64,000 nucleotides of DNA, from contig NZ_CP180191.1 of assembly GCF_047549485.1 (NCBI RefSeq), positions 558,001 to 622,000 of the forward strand, written 5' to 3'. The stretch is from Piscinibacterium candidicorallinum. Its GTDB lineage: Bacteria; Pseudomonadota; Gammaproteobacteria; Burkholderiales; Burkholderiaceae_C. A program made the position numbers and the translations under genes. The notes beneath the pieces are model-generated. The model was not told the origin of the DNA, ran no database searches, and saw only the letters and a program-made list of their open reading frames with translations. This document shows, piece by piece, positions 41,387-50,368 of this stretch (within the stretch, counting starts at the first letter, position 1; each line of letters starts with the position of its first letter).

Positions 41387-42598
41387 ATGAACTCGATCAG
41401 CACAAAGCGAATTCCATTGACGCTCTGCCTTGGCGCACTCCTTGTACTGGCGGCCTGCGGCGGTGGCGGCGAGGCGGGTACGGCCCCGCCAGCACCCGTC
41501 TCGGCCCTGCCGCCGGTGGCCACGAGTGTGACCGGCAAGACGCTGGCTCCGGCCCCGGCAAATCTGAGTGGCAACGTACGGTGCGAAAACCTGGTGATCG
41601 GCGCGGTGCGTCTGGACTCCGTCATCGTCCCTGCCGGCGCGAGCTGCCAGCTCGATGGCACCGTGATGATCGGAACGCTCGAAGTGCAGCAAGGCGCCTC
41701 CGTGGTGGCCACCGGGGTCAGCATCGCCGGCAATCTGCAGGCGGAGGCGGCGGCGGATGTGCTTCTTCAGGGGCGCAGCCAGATCGTGGGAGCAATCCAG
41801 ATCAAACGGGGCACTACCGCGCGCATCATCAACAGCGTCGTACAGGGCGACTTGCTCTTCGAGCAGATGCAAGGGCCTGTGGATACGCGCGACATGGAGG
41901 TGCGCGGGAACCTGCAGGCCTTTGCCAACACCGGCGGGGTGCGCATCGAAAACAACGCTGTGCGCGGAAACATGCAGTGCAAAGACAACACGCCGGCGCC
42001 AATCACCTCGGGCAACTCGGCGGGCTTTGAGGACCAATGCACGAGCGCGGGTTCAGGAGGCTCTGGCGGTTCGGGGGGTGTAGCCACGCCGCCGACACTA
42101 CCGCCGCAAGGCAGCAACGTGGTCTGCGCAGGACTCTCGCTGCCGGCACAGACATTCCAGAACGTGGTGGTGCCGGCCGGGGCGAGCTGTTCACTGACGG
42201 GCACCCGACTGACCGGAAACCTGGAGCTGGAGTCTGGTGCCCGCGCTGCAGTGGCCGATGCCAGCATCGCAGGTTCGGTGAGCGCCGACGGCGCAGCCAG
42301 CCTCACCATGAGCGGTGCGACGGTCGTCACCGGGGCGATCCAGGCGGTGGCTGTGGCCAGTGCGGTCATTGACGCCATTGAGGTGCGTGGCGACGTGCAG
42401 CTGATGGCTGGCACCGGACCGACCACCTTGCGCGGCACGCGCGTGGGCGGCAACGTGCAGGCTGAAGACAATCGCGGCGCGCTGAGCATCGAAGCCAACC
42501 GTATCAGCGGCAACCTGCAATGCCAGGGCAATACGCCGGCACCCAGCGGCGCGGGCAACCGTGCCGCGCAGAAGCAGGGGCAGTGCGCCCTGCTCTGA
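41387..42598 (+). CDS. Lipoprotein with duplicated beta-helix domain
   Basis: The 403-residue product has a lipoprotein signal (LVLAAC) and two copies of an about 150-residue domain: residues about 60-215 and 245-400. Each begins with a V-C-x-L block and VPAGASC, continues with repeating short strands (V.G.L, A.I.G.V), and ends with GN-QC-NTPAP. The copies are joined by a Gly/Ser linker (GSGGSGGSGG). The pattern suggests a bactofilin- or polymer-forming-like beta-helix exposed on the envelope. Function unknown. A GAAAGGA site precedes the ATG. Confidence 0.75.
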   Translation: MNSISTKRIPLTLCLGALLVLAACGGGGEAGTAPPAPVSALPPVATSVTGKTLAPAPANLSGNVRCENLVIGAVRLDSVIVPAGASCQLDGTVMIGTLEVQQGASVVATGVSIAGNLQAEAAADVLLQGRSQIVGAIQIKRGTTARIINSVVQGDLLFEQMQGPVDTRDMEVRGNLQAFANTGGVRIENNAVRGNMQCKDNTPAPITSGNSAGFEDQCTSAGSGGSGGSGGVATPPTLPPQGSNVVCAGLSLPAQTFQNVVVPAGASCSLTGTRLTGNLELESGARAAVADASIAGSVSADGAASLTMSGATVVTGAIQAVAVASAVIDAIEVRGDVQLMAGTGPTTLRGTRVGGNVQAEDNRGALSIEANRISGNLQCQGNTPAPSGAGNRAAQKQGQCALL

Positions 42599-42643
42599 TC
42601 TAGTGGCTGGCTAGGCCCTTACCTCGCAACAATCGAGTTCCTG

Positions 42644-42671
42644 ACGGGTATCCGCGTGAGCGGATACCCGT
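42644..42671. terminator. Hairpin between convergent genes (lipoprotein and opgH)
   Basis: ACGGGTATCCGC and GCGGATACCCGT pair perfectly over twelve bases around a four-base loop. The site lies between two convergent stop codons and can serve both, though T-tracts are short. Confidence 0.75.
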
Positions 42672-42678
42672 TGGCACT

Positions 42679-45102
42679 TCAGGCGGCTAGTCCCGAGATG
42701 ACGCCACTTGGGTTGCCGGCAATCACCGGTTTGGCGCGGCGCGAGACCTGATCGTGGACCTCGTCCTGCGCGCGGCGCACGGCTTCACGCGCGCGTTCGC
42801 GCGTAGCCTCGTCGATCATGCGTGCCGGGCGGGTGGGGCGCAGGCGCGGGCGCTGGGCGTCGCTGTAGCTCACGCGGAAGCTGCCCGCCATCGCCTGCAG
42901 GCGCGCCACTTCTTCGGCATGACGCAGCTGCGCCATGCGAACCTCCTGCGGCAGATCCGGGGTCTGTGCTTGGTGCGGCAGCGCGACGATCAGGGCCAGC
43001 GCCGCGATCTTGAGCGCGGGGCCGGACCAGGCGCGTGACAGACCCTGCGCGAAGGCCGCGCGCCAGCCGGGCGCAGCGTCAAGCACAGGGCGGGGCACGA
43101 TTGTTGGAGCGGCAGCCGCTGCGCTGCCACCCACGCTTGCAAGTGCGGGTACCGGATGCGGCAGCAGGTCGGCAAAACCGCGCTGCGCCATGGCGTGGCG
43201 CAGGGTGCGCGGCGTGGCCGCTTCATCGGGCACCAGCAGCACGCGCAGGCGGCGCAGGGCGGCACCGAGGGCCGGGTGGCTGGTCCACACTGCGACGGGA
43301 ATGGCCAGCACCAGCGCCACGGTCAGCGGCGCGATGTGTGGGGCGACCAGCGCATCGTTCGTCAGCACCCACGCTGCAAGCAGCAACAGCGGCGTGCAGA
43401 GGATGCCCAGACGCGAGAAGGCGTCCCGCCAGCCGATGGCGAGCGCATCGCGCGGCGGCGAGCGCCATTCGAGCTTCAGGCCTGTGAAAGTGGACAGCAC
43501 GTAGGTGGAGTACGCGAGCATGCGCACCGGCGCCTGCAGTGCAGACACGGCGAGTTCCAGCAGCGCACTGCCGATCAGGCGCAGCGTGCCGCCAAAGGCG
43601 TGCTGCTGGCCGTGCAGGCGCACCGCCGCCACGCCGAGTGCGCGCGGCAGCAGCAGCAGCGCCAGGGTCAGACCCCAGAGCGCGAGACCGGCCGTCTGGT
43701 TCTGCACCACCGCCTCATGCCCAGCCCACAGACCGAGCGCCACGAACACCAGCCACACCGGGCCCATCACATAGGACAGTGCGCCAATGGCAAACATCGC
43801 GCGGTGCACGCCCTGCCAGCCGGGCTCTGCAATGAGCTGCGCGTTCTGCAGGTTGCCGCGGCACCAGCGGCGGTCGCGGTCGAGTTCATCGAGCAGGTTG
43901 GGCGGCAACTGCTCCCAGCTGCCCTCCAGTTGCGGTGCGAGCCAGACCTCGTAGCCGGCGCGGCCCATGCAGGCGGCTTCCACGAAGTCGTGCGAGAGGA
44001 TGTCGCCCGCCAGACTGCCGCGGCCGGGCACATGGGCCAGCCCGCAGTGCTGCATGAAAGCGTCCACGCGCAGGATGGCGTTGTGCCCCCAGTAGTGCGA
44101 GTGACCGAGCTGCCAGTAGGCCATGCCCAGCGCAAACAGCCGGCCGGTGACGCGGGTGGCGAACTGCTGCACGCGGGCATGCAGGGTGTTGTGGCCATAG
44201 GCCTGCGGCAGCGTCTGCACGATGCCGGCGCGCGGGTGGGCTTCCATTAGGCGCACGAGCTTCACCAGCGTGTCGCCATGCATGGTGCTGTCGGCATCCA
44301 GCACGATCATGTAGCGGTAGTTGGCGCCCCAGCGGCGGCAGAAGTCCGCCACATTGCCGGCCTTGCGCCCTGTGCGGCGACGGCGCAGGCGGTAGAACAC
44401 GCGCGCGCCTTCGCCGATGGGTTTGTCACCCAGCAGATCGCGCATGCGCTGCCAGGCAGACAGCTCTGCCGCGCGGATCGCCGGGTCGGTGCTGTCCGAC
44501 AAGATGTAGAAGTCAAAAAGCTTGAGCGCGCCGGTGGCCGCGAGCGATTCCGCCGTGGCGCGCAGGCCGGAGAACACGGTGGCGATGTCCTCATTGCAGA
44601 TCGGCATGATGACCGCGGTGCGCGCGTCGGTGTCGATCGGCGCGCGTTCCTCGGGCAGCGCGAGCGCATGCGGATCACCGCGCAGTATCACCCAGGCACC
44701 CATCAGCGCCGTGACGGTGCCGGCACCCACCCAGGCCAGCAGCAGCACGGCCAGCGTGGCATAGGCCCACCACAGGGCCGAAGGCTGCACCGGCGCATTC
44801 ACCGCCAGCAGGGTCACCGCCAGCGCCGCAAAGCCCAGTACCACGCCCAGCAGCACGCGGCGGCGCGTGTGCGCGGCACTTTCCCAGGCGGCCGGCGGCT
44901 GGGTGTGCCAGGTAAAGCCCTTCTGGCTCGCTCCGGGCAGCATCAGGAGCAGACCGCGCAGCAGGCCGCGGCCCAGGCCCGTCCAGGGGCGGCGCGGCAT
45001 GGGCGTGCGCCGGACGGGGGGCGCCGTGCAGGGCGTTGTCCGGGGTGCCGATGCCGGCACGGTGGTCTTCAATGAACGCTGCAGGACATCAGGTTCAGCC
45101 AT
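42679..45102 (-). CDS. opgH: Glucans biosynthesis glucosyltransferase OpgH (MdoH)
   Basis: OpgH is the inner-membrane GT2 enzyme that polymerises UDP-glucose into osmoregulated periplasmic glucans. The 807-residue protein has about eight membrane helices around a cytoplasmic catalytic domain with PICNED, the LDADSTM (DxD-like) motif and the acceptor motif RRWCRGNLQN. A basic, Pro-rich N-terminal tail and a C-terminal tail of about 100 residues rich in Arg and Ala flank the core. It starts 17 bases after opgG on the same strand. Confidence 0.95.
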   Translation of the reverse strand: MAEPDVLQRSLKTTVPASAPRTTPCTAPPVRRTPMPRRPWTGLGRGLLRGLLLMLPGASQKGFTWHTQPPAAWESAAHTRRRVLLGVVLGFAALAVTLLAVNAPVQPSALWWAYATLAVLLLAWVGAGTVTALMGAWVILRGDPHALALPEERAPIDTDARTAVIMPICNEDIATVFSGLRATAESLAATGALKLFDFYILSDSTDPAIRAAELSAWQRMRDLLGDKPIGEGARVFYRLRRRRTGRKAGNVADFCRRWGANYRYMIVLDADSTMHGDTLVKLVRLMEAHPRAGIVQTLPQAYGHNTLHARVQQFATRVTGRLFALGMAYWQLGHSHYWGHNAILRVDAFMQHCGLAHVPGRGSLAGDILSHDFVEAACMGRAGYEVWLAPQLEGSWEQLPPNLLDELDRDRRWCRGNLQNAQLIAEPGWQGVHRAMFAIGALSYVMGPVWLVFVALGLWAGHEAVVQNQTAGLALWGLTLALLLLPRALGVAAVRLHGQQHAFGGTLRLIGSALLELAVSALQAPVRMLAYSTYVLSTFTGLKLEWRSPPRDALAIGWRDAFSRLGILCTPLLLLAAWVLTNDALVAPHIAPLTVALVLAIPVAVWTSHPALGAALRRLRVLLVPDEAATPRTLRHAMAQRGFADLLPHPVPALASVGGSAAAAAPTIVPRPVLDAAPGWRAAFAQGLSRAWSGPALKIAALALIVALPHQAQTPDLPQEVRMAQLRHAEEVARLQAMAGSFRVSYSDAQRPRLRPTRPARMIDEATRERAREAVRRAQDEVHDQVSRRAKPVIAGNPSGVISGLAA

Positions 45103-45119
45103 AGGGGATCGGATTCCTC

Positions 45120-46775
45120 TTATTGCGGGGGCAGAACGTAGGACCAGGTTTCACTCAACGCGTGGGTGGCGGCACCGGCAGCAGCCTGCAGGTACAGGCG
45201 CAGCTCCACCGGCTGGCTGGCATCCAGCCGTTCGAACTCGAGCGTGCTGCGCCAGCCGCCGCGCACCGGATTGGGATAGGTGTGCACACGGCGCAGCTTG
45301 GTATTGGCGCCCAGGCTGGCGCGTGCTTGCACGTCCTGTGCCAGCACGCCCGCGGGCAGGGGCGTGTCGGAGAAGTCGATCACCAGCTTGTGCAGACCGG
45401 CTGGCCGCTCGCCTTTGAAATAGCCGTAGCCGCTGCGGGTCTGCAGCACCCGGGCGCCGGGTGGGCTGCGGTCGGCGCCGCCCGGCGCTGGCCCTTGCCA
45501 ATGGATGCGCCATGCTAGGTCAATGGATTGGCCGGGCGCCGGCAGCTGCGCGGGCACCCAGAAGGCGGCGATGTTGTCGTGGGTTTCGTCCGGGGTGCGG
45601 AACTGCAGCAGCTCCACGCGGCCCTCGCCCCATTGGCCGATCGGCTCCACCCAGGCGCTGGGCCGCGCCTCGTAGCGGGCCTCGATGTCCTCGTAACTGG
45701 CAAAGCTGCGGTCGCGCTGCATCAGGCCAAAGCCGCGCGGCGAATTCAGCGCGAAGGACGTGACCAGCACGCCCGCCGGGTTGGTGAGTGGCCGCCAGAG
45801 CCATTCGCCAGCCGCAGTCTCGATCTGCAGGCCGTCGGAGTCATGCACCTCGGGGCGGAAGTCGCCCGTGCTGCTGGCCTGGTTTTCGCCGTGCAGGAAC
45901 ATGCTGGTGAGCGGCGCGATGCCCAGGGTGCGGATCGGCGAGCTGCCTGCGCGGAGGAACAGCTGAGCGCGCACCGTGGTGACGGTGGCCGCGCCCGGCT
46001 GGAGGGTGAACTGGTAGGCGCCCGCCACGCGCGGGCCGTCCAGCAGGGCGTAGAACACGAACTGCTTGCTGCCGGCGGCGGGCCGCTCGAACCAGAAGGT
46101 GGTGAAGTCCGGAAACTCCTCGGGCGCGCCGCCCGTGGTGTCGATGGCGATGCCGCGAGCTGACAAGCCGTAGCGCTGCCCCTGGCCGAGCGCGCGAAAG
46201 TAGTTGGAGCCGACGAAGGCCACCACTTCGTCCTGCTTGGCGCCTTCGTTGAGCGGATAGGTCAGGCGCCAGCCGGCCACGGGGGCGGTCGCGTCGGGGG
46301 GCTCGGGCGGCAGCACGCCGTCGTTGTTAAAGACGCGGGCTGGAAGGCGCAGCGCGCGGGCCTGGCCCTGTTCGATCTCGAACAGGCGCAGCTCGCGCAC
46401 CGCAGCGGCGCCAGCGACGGGGAAGAACTGCATCTCGAAGGGCGAGCCGGTACCGCGCCAGAGCGAGGCCTCCGCGCGAAATTGGATGCGGCGCACGGCG
46501 TCGTAGTCCAGCGCGGCGCGGCGCGGGTCTGCGGGTGGAGCGGCTCGCCAGGGCTGCGCGGCCAGGGCGCGGGCCTCGCGGGCCACGTCGTCGAAGCCGA
46601 AGGCGCGCTGGGCAGGCGTGGAGGCTGCGGCGGTCGCCTGCGCCCATGCCGCAAGCGGCACGGCAAGGCCCCCAAGGCCCGCGAGCGTCAGCACCCGGGC
46701 AGCCCTGCGCACGCCGCGCAGCCAGTGGCCGAGCAGCGAAATGCACACAACGAGCGGGGACCAGGTTCGATCCAA
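45120..46775 (-). CDS. opgG: Periplasmic glucans biosynthesis protein OpgG/OpgD
   Basis: This periplasmic protein modifies or guides the glucan backbone made by OpgH. The TTG at 46775 has an AGGAGG site five bases upstream and gives 551 residues beginning with an export signal (VLTLAGLGGLAVPLAAWAQA) preceded by a twin-arginine-like GVRRAARVL. Family blocks include FGFDDVAREARALA at the mature start, QPW-P, EFPDFTTFWFERP and the DFRPEVHDSDGLQ motif. A longer in-frame extension upstream to 47252 lacks a ribosome site. OpgG and OpgD are hard to tell apart here. Confidence 0.93.
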   Translation of the reverse strand: MDRTWSPLVVCISLLGHWLRGVRRAARVLTLAGLGGLAVPLAAWAQATAAASTPAQRAFGFDDVAREARALAAQPWRAAPPADPRRAALDYDAVRRIQFRAEASLWRGTGSPFEMQFFPVAGAAAVRELRLFEIEQGQARALRLPARVFNNDGVLPPEPPDATAPVAGWRLTYPLNEGAKQDEVVAFVGSNYFRALGQGQRYGLSARGIAIDTTGGAPEEFPDFTTFWFERPAAGSKQFVFYALLDGPRVAGAYQFTLQPGAATVTTVRAQLFLRAGSSPIRTLGIAPLTSMFLHGENQASSTGDFRPEVHDSDGLQIETAAGEWLWRPLTNPAGVLVTSFALNSPRGFGLMQRDRSFASYEDIEARYEARPSAWVEPIGQWGEGRVELLQFRTPDETHDNIAAFWVPAQLPAPGQSIDLAWRIHWQGPAPGGADRSPPGARVLQTRSGYGYFKGERPAGLHKLVIDFSDTPLPAGVLAQDVQARASLGANTKLRRVHTYPNPVRGGWRSTLEFERLDASQPVELRLYLQAAAGAATHALSETWSYVLPPQ

Positions 46776-47269
46776 CGAGCCTCCTGATGGGATGCCAGCG
46801 GTTTGGGTGCCCGGCGCGGGCGGGTGGGGGCCGCGTGCCGGGCGGGTTGCGCCTGGGCGGCGCCTTCGGGTGTCGGGCGCACTTGGGGCGCGGTACGAAG
46901 CAGGAGCTCCTCGGGCGGGAGCGCCGCTGCGCTGCTGCAGTGCGCAATTTTCGACGGCGGGGCCATGCGGATCAGCCGTCAATGCGACGCGCTTTGAAAC
47001 AGAATGTTCATTTGCGACCGCAGCAAAGTGCAATTTTTGCACGATGTGCCAGCCGCAGCGCGCGCTTCGAGCCCCACCTCCAGCCCCGCCTCCAGCCGGG
47101 CGGTCTGATGCAGCCTGTCCCCGGCCATCTGCAGTCTGTCGCAGTCCGCTCGCGCCGGGTCGGCGCTCACCGAACAATGCCGCCAAGGCCGCTGAAAACG
47201 CATCCTGCCCGGGAGCGCCGCCGCAGCCGGTCACCGCAAATTCGCACAGCAACGCACTGGAGATCCAAT
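46776..47269. other. 494-base divergent spacer between opgG and the DUF2807 gene
   Basis: No supported gene is present. A short inverted repeat GTGCAA/TTGCAC (47028-47042) with an AT-rich centre lies in the middle and could be an operator or a small stem. Promoters for both divergent genes should be here. Confidence 0.5.
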
Positions 47270-48088
47270 ATGAGCCTCGCTCTGACCCTGCCCCGCTTGG
47301 CCCTGGCCGCCGCCCTGCTCACGGTGGCGCATGTGGCCACCGCGCAAACCGTGACGGTGGAGACCAACGAGGAAAAGACGCCCAACGGCACGCGCACCAC
47401 CATTTCGATCAACGGCCTGTCCTGGTGGGGCGGCGGCACCCGCGTGGAAGGCAATGGCAAGGTGGTCGAGAAGGCGCGCGAGATTCCGTCCTTCTCGCAG
47501 GTGAAGGTGCGTGGGCCGATGGACGTGCGCATGCGCGCCAGCGACAAGGAGGTGCTGACCGTGCGGGCCGACGAGAACATCGAGCCGCTGATCGAGACCC
47601 GCATGGAGGGCGACGCGCTGGTGATCGGCCTGAAGAACAATGTCAGCATCAACACCCGCGGCCCGCTGGAAGTGACGCTGAACTTCAAGAAGCTTGAGGG
47701 CGTGGGCCTGTCCGGCTCAGGCAATGTGAGCGTGGACCGCGTGGAAGGCGCGCGCTTTGCCGCCAGCATTGCCGGCAGCGGCGACCTGCGCGTGGAAACC
47801 GCCAATGTCACGGACTTCCGCGGCGCGGTTTCCGGCAGCGGTGACCTGCGCATCAATGGCCGGGCCGACAACCAGCACTTCAGTGTGGCCGGCAGCGGCG
47901 ACATCTGGGCCGGCCGCCTGAACGGCAAGAGCGTGCGCGTCTCGATTGCCGGCAGCGGCGATGTGCGCCTTGGCCAGTGCGAGAACCTGGACGTGTCGAT
48001 CGCCGGCAGCGGCGACGTGAGCTACCAGGGCAACCCGACGGTGAAGAAGTCCATTGCAGGTTCCGGCTCGGTGGTGGCTGCCAAGTGA
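47270..48088 (+). CDS. DUF2807 (head GIN) exported beta-solenoid protein
   Basis: The 272-residue product has a Sec signal (VAHVATAQT) and a DUF2807 domain. The C-terminal half contains at least six degenerate repeats of about 20 residues, each with AGSGD (for example IAGSGDLRV, VSGSGDLRI, VAGSGDIWA, IAGSGDVRL, IAGSGDVSY), which should stack as a right-handed beta-solenoid. The family is widespread in envelope proteins of unknown role. A GGAG site supports the ATG; upstream in-frame codons read into the divergent spacer. Confidence 0.85.
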   Translation: MSLALTLPRLALAAALLTVAHVATAQTVTVETNEEKTPNGTRTTISINGLSWWGGGTRVEGNGKVVEKAREIPSFSQVKVRGPMDVRMRASDKEVLTVRADENIEPLIETRMEGDALVIGLKNNVSINTRGPLEVTLNFKKLEGVGLSGSGNVSVDRVEGARFAASIAGSGDLRVETANVTDFRGAVSGSGDLRINGRADNQHFSVAGSGDIWAGRLNGKSVRVSIAGSGDVRLGQCENLDVSIAGSGDVSYQGNPTVKKSIAGSGSVVAAK

Positions 48089-48208
48089 TCTAAATCTGGC
48101 CGAAAATGGACGATTTATGAATGAGCGATCACTTATTTTCCGCATGAAATGCGCGGATATTGAGCGTTTCTGGTTTCCATAGAAGTTCGGCCGAAAACGA
48201 TACATCAC

Positions 48209-48243
48209 GCAAAAGAGCTGCACCTCAGGCGCAGCTCTTTTGC
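48209..48243. terminator. Bidirectional terminator between convergent genes
   Basis: GCAAAAGAGCTGC (48209-48221) and GCAGCTCTTTTGC (48231-48243) are exact reverse complements around a nine-base loop, with A- and T-runs in the stem base. It lies between the DUF2807 gene and the GGDEF gene and can end both transcripts. Confidence 0.85.
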
Positions 48244-48264
48244 TTTGGGCCGACGCGGCCGCGC

Positions 48265-50148
48265 TTATTCCTCGATGCGGTTGCGGCCGGCCTGCTTGGC
48301 GCGGTAGAGCGCGGCATCGGCTCGGGCGGCCAGCGGCGCCAGCATGGGCTCCAGCTCGCCGCGTTGCGCCACGCCCAGGCTGATGGTCACGCGCAGACCG
48401 GGGTCGACATCCGGAAAGCGCAGGGCTTCGACGGCGCTGCGCATGCGCTCGGCCACGGCGCGCGCCACTTCGCGGTCGGCGTCCGAGAGCACGGCCACGA
48501 ACTCTTCGCCGCCCACGCGGCCGATCACGTCATTGGTGCGCAGCGCGCCCGTGCAGGCCTGCGCGACGCGGCGCAGCACCAGATCGCCCGCCTCGTGGCC
48601 GTAGACGTCATTGACTCGCTTGAAGTGGTCGATGTCGATCGCCAGCACCGACAGCGGCACCTTGTCTTCGTCGGCCTGGTCCATGCGCAGCTGGGCCTGG
48701 GCCAGCAGGTTGCGCCGGTTGGGCAGGCGCGTCAGCTCATCGCTCAAGGCCAGATCGCGCATGCGGCGCGACAAGGTGAGTTGCCGCCAGGTCATGGCCG
48801 CCAGACCGAGCAGACCCACGCCACCCACGGCAATCAGCAGCCACTGCAGGCGCTGGATGCGGCCGGCATCTTCCAGCGCCTGACGCCGCGCGGTGTTCTC
48901 GGCAAATAGCGCAGCGTTCTGTTCTTCCTTGCGGGCGGTGTCGAACTGCACCTGCAGGCGGGCGAACTGCTTGTTGCGCGCCGCCTCGGTGAGCGTGCGC
49001 ACCAGTGCGATCTGCCGCTCGCGGGCCTGCGCGGCGGCCTTCCACTGGCCAAGCGCCGCAAAGGCGAGGGCGCGCTGGCCCTCGATGAATTCGATGAAGG
49101 CGTCGTCGCTCTGGCGCTCGAACACGGCCAGCGCGGCGTTCAGTTCGACCAGGGCGTCGCGCGGCCTGGCCAGAGCCTGTAGGGCAACGCCTCGGGTCGT
49201 GCGCATCTGTGCGACGCTGTCCTCATCGCCGGCGCGCTCGAAGAAACGCAGCGCTTCGTCCAGCATGGGCAGTGCGTCCTCAGGCTGACCCAGCTTGATC
49301 AGTGTCCTCGCAATGGCTCGATTGGCCTGCATCGTCTCGGCCTGCAGGCCCAGGCTCTGCTCGATCTCGCGGCCTTGTCGGAACAGGGCCAGCGCCTGGG
49401 GAAAATCCTTCTTTGCCTCGTAGGTAGCGGCCAGATTGTGCAAAGTCACCGCCGCGTCTCGTTCGGCCTGGTCGGCCTTTTGCAGATCGAGCAGGCGCTT
49501 GTAGTGGTCAATCGCCTGCTCGTAGGCGCCCACATTGTTGTCCGAATAGAGATTGGCAATGTTGTTGAGCACCTGCTGCTGTGAACGGCTGCGCGCAAGT
49601 TGCGTGTTGATGTCGTAGGCGCGCTGAAGGTCTGCCAGCGCGGCGGCGTGATCGGCCAGTTCAGTGCGCATCTCGGCGCGCAGGGTCAATGCGTCGGCCA
49701 GCAGCGCGCGGTTGCCCAGGCGCTCGGCCTCGGCCAGCACGGCCTCGTACTCGCGGCTGGCTTCGTTCAGGGTGCGCTGATTGACAAGCAGCGCACCGCG
49801 GCACAGACGCAGCTCGGCGCGTTGCGCATCCCAGGTGCCAAACAGAGGCGAAGCCAGCGTCTTGTCGACATCCAGCAGCGGGTCAGTCAGGCGGTTGCTG
49901 GCCTGTAGCCAGCAGCGCTGCACCAGCGCGCGGCGGCGCAAACCCTCGTCCGCGGCGGCGCCCTGCGCGTCGAGCGCGGCGAGGGCTTCGCTGGTGCGCT
50001 GCATGGCGGACTTGGGATCACGCGCCTCCAGGCGCTCGGCCTCGTCAAGCAGCTGGATCACGGCCGGACTGGCAGCGGCTGGCACGGCATGCAGGCAGAA
50101 GGCGCACAACAGCAGCGCAGACGCGCACAACAAGGGCTTGTGAGTCAT
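48265..50148 (-). CDS. Diguanylate cyclase with periplasmic TPR sensor
   Basis: The 627-residue protein has a signal/anchor start, a periplasmic helical region with TPR repeats (about residues 30-400, for example ALNAALAVFERQ), a membrane helix (LLIAVGGVGLLGLAAMTWRQL) and a C-terminal GGDEF domain. The catalytic motif is GGEEF (about 546-550) and an allosteric I-site RTND lies five residues before it, so product inhibition is expected. It should make c-di-GMP in response to an envelope signal. The ATG at 50148 is chosen; a TTG at 50175 is in frame. Confidence 0.93.
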   Translation of the reverse strand: MTHKPLLCASALLLCAFCLHAVPAAASPAVIQLLDEAERLEARDPKSAMQRTSEALAALDAQGAAADEGLRRRALVQRCWLQASNRLTDPLLDVDKTLASPLFGTWDAQRAELRLCRGALLVNQRTLNEASREYEAVLAEAERLGNRALLADALTLRAEMRTELADHAAALADLQRAYDINTQLARSRSQQQVLNNIANLYSDNNVGAYEQAIDHYKRLLDLQKADQAERDAAVTLHNLAATYEAKKDFPQALALFRQGREIEQSLGLQAETMQANRAIARTLIKLGQPEDALPMLDEALRFFERAGDEDSVAQMRTTRGVALQALARPRDALVELNAALAVFERQSDDAFIEFIEGQRALAFAALGQWKAAAQARERQIALVRTLTEAARNKQFARLQVQFDTARKEEQNAALFAENTARRQALEDAGRIQRLQWLLIAVGGVGLLGLAAMTWRQLTLSRRMRDLALSDELTRLPNRRNLLAQAQLRMDQADEDKVPLSVLAIDIDHFKRVNDVYGHEAGDLVLRRVAQACTGALRTNDVIGRVGGEEFVAVLSDADREVARAVAERMRSAVEALRFPDVDPGLRVTISLGVAQRGELEPMLAPLAARADAALYRAKQAGRNRIEE

Positions 50149-50250
50149 GGCGCGTGATTTTGGTGCAAGTCGCAACCGGTCTCACTGCGCGCTCTGGAGC
50201 GTTGCGTCGTTCACACGCTCTCGGGTCAGGCCGAACTGAACGTCTTTGCG

Positions 50251-50285
50251 AAAAAAGACCCCGGCAGGGCGACCTGCCGGGGTCT
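50251..50285 (-). terminator. Intrinsic terminator of rpoH
   Basis: On the minus strand AGACCCCGGCAGG and CCTGCCGGGGTCT form a thirteen-pair stem around a four-base loop, followed by TTTTTT. It lies 84 bases downstream of the rpoH stop codon. Confidence 0.9.
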
Positions 50286-50368
50286 GGATTGCGCTGTGCG
50301 GGTGGGAGAGAGGAGGAGAGACCGCTTTGCTTGCAGCGCAGGATCAGGTCAGTCGCGGGTGCTTGCGC

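Noticed and set aside
46535..47269. In-frame extension upstream of the DUF2807 gene
   Set aside because: It overlaps the divergent opgG gene, is Arg/Pro-rich and has no family sequence. The ATG at 47270 with a GGAG site and signal peptide is preferred.
48089..48200. GGCCGAAAA repeated at 48098 and 48189, with related TTTTCGG words near 13960, 31746 and 16990
   Set aside because: Looks like a dispersed intergenic word, but the matches are only 7-9 bases with no consistent flanks, so a repeat family is not supported.
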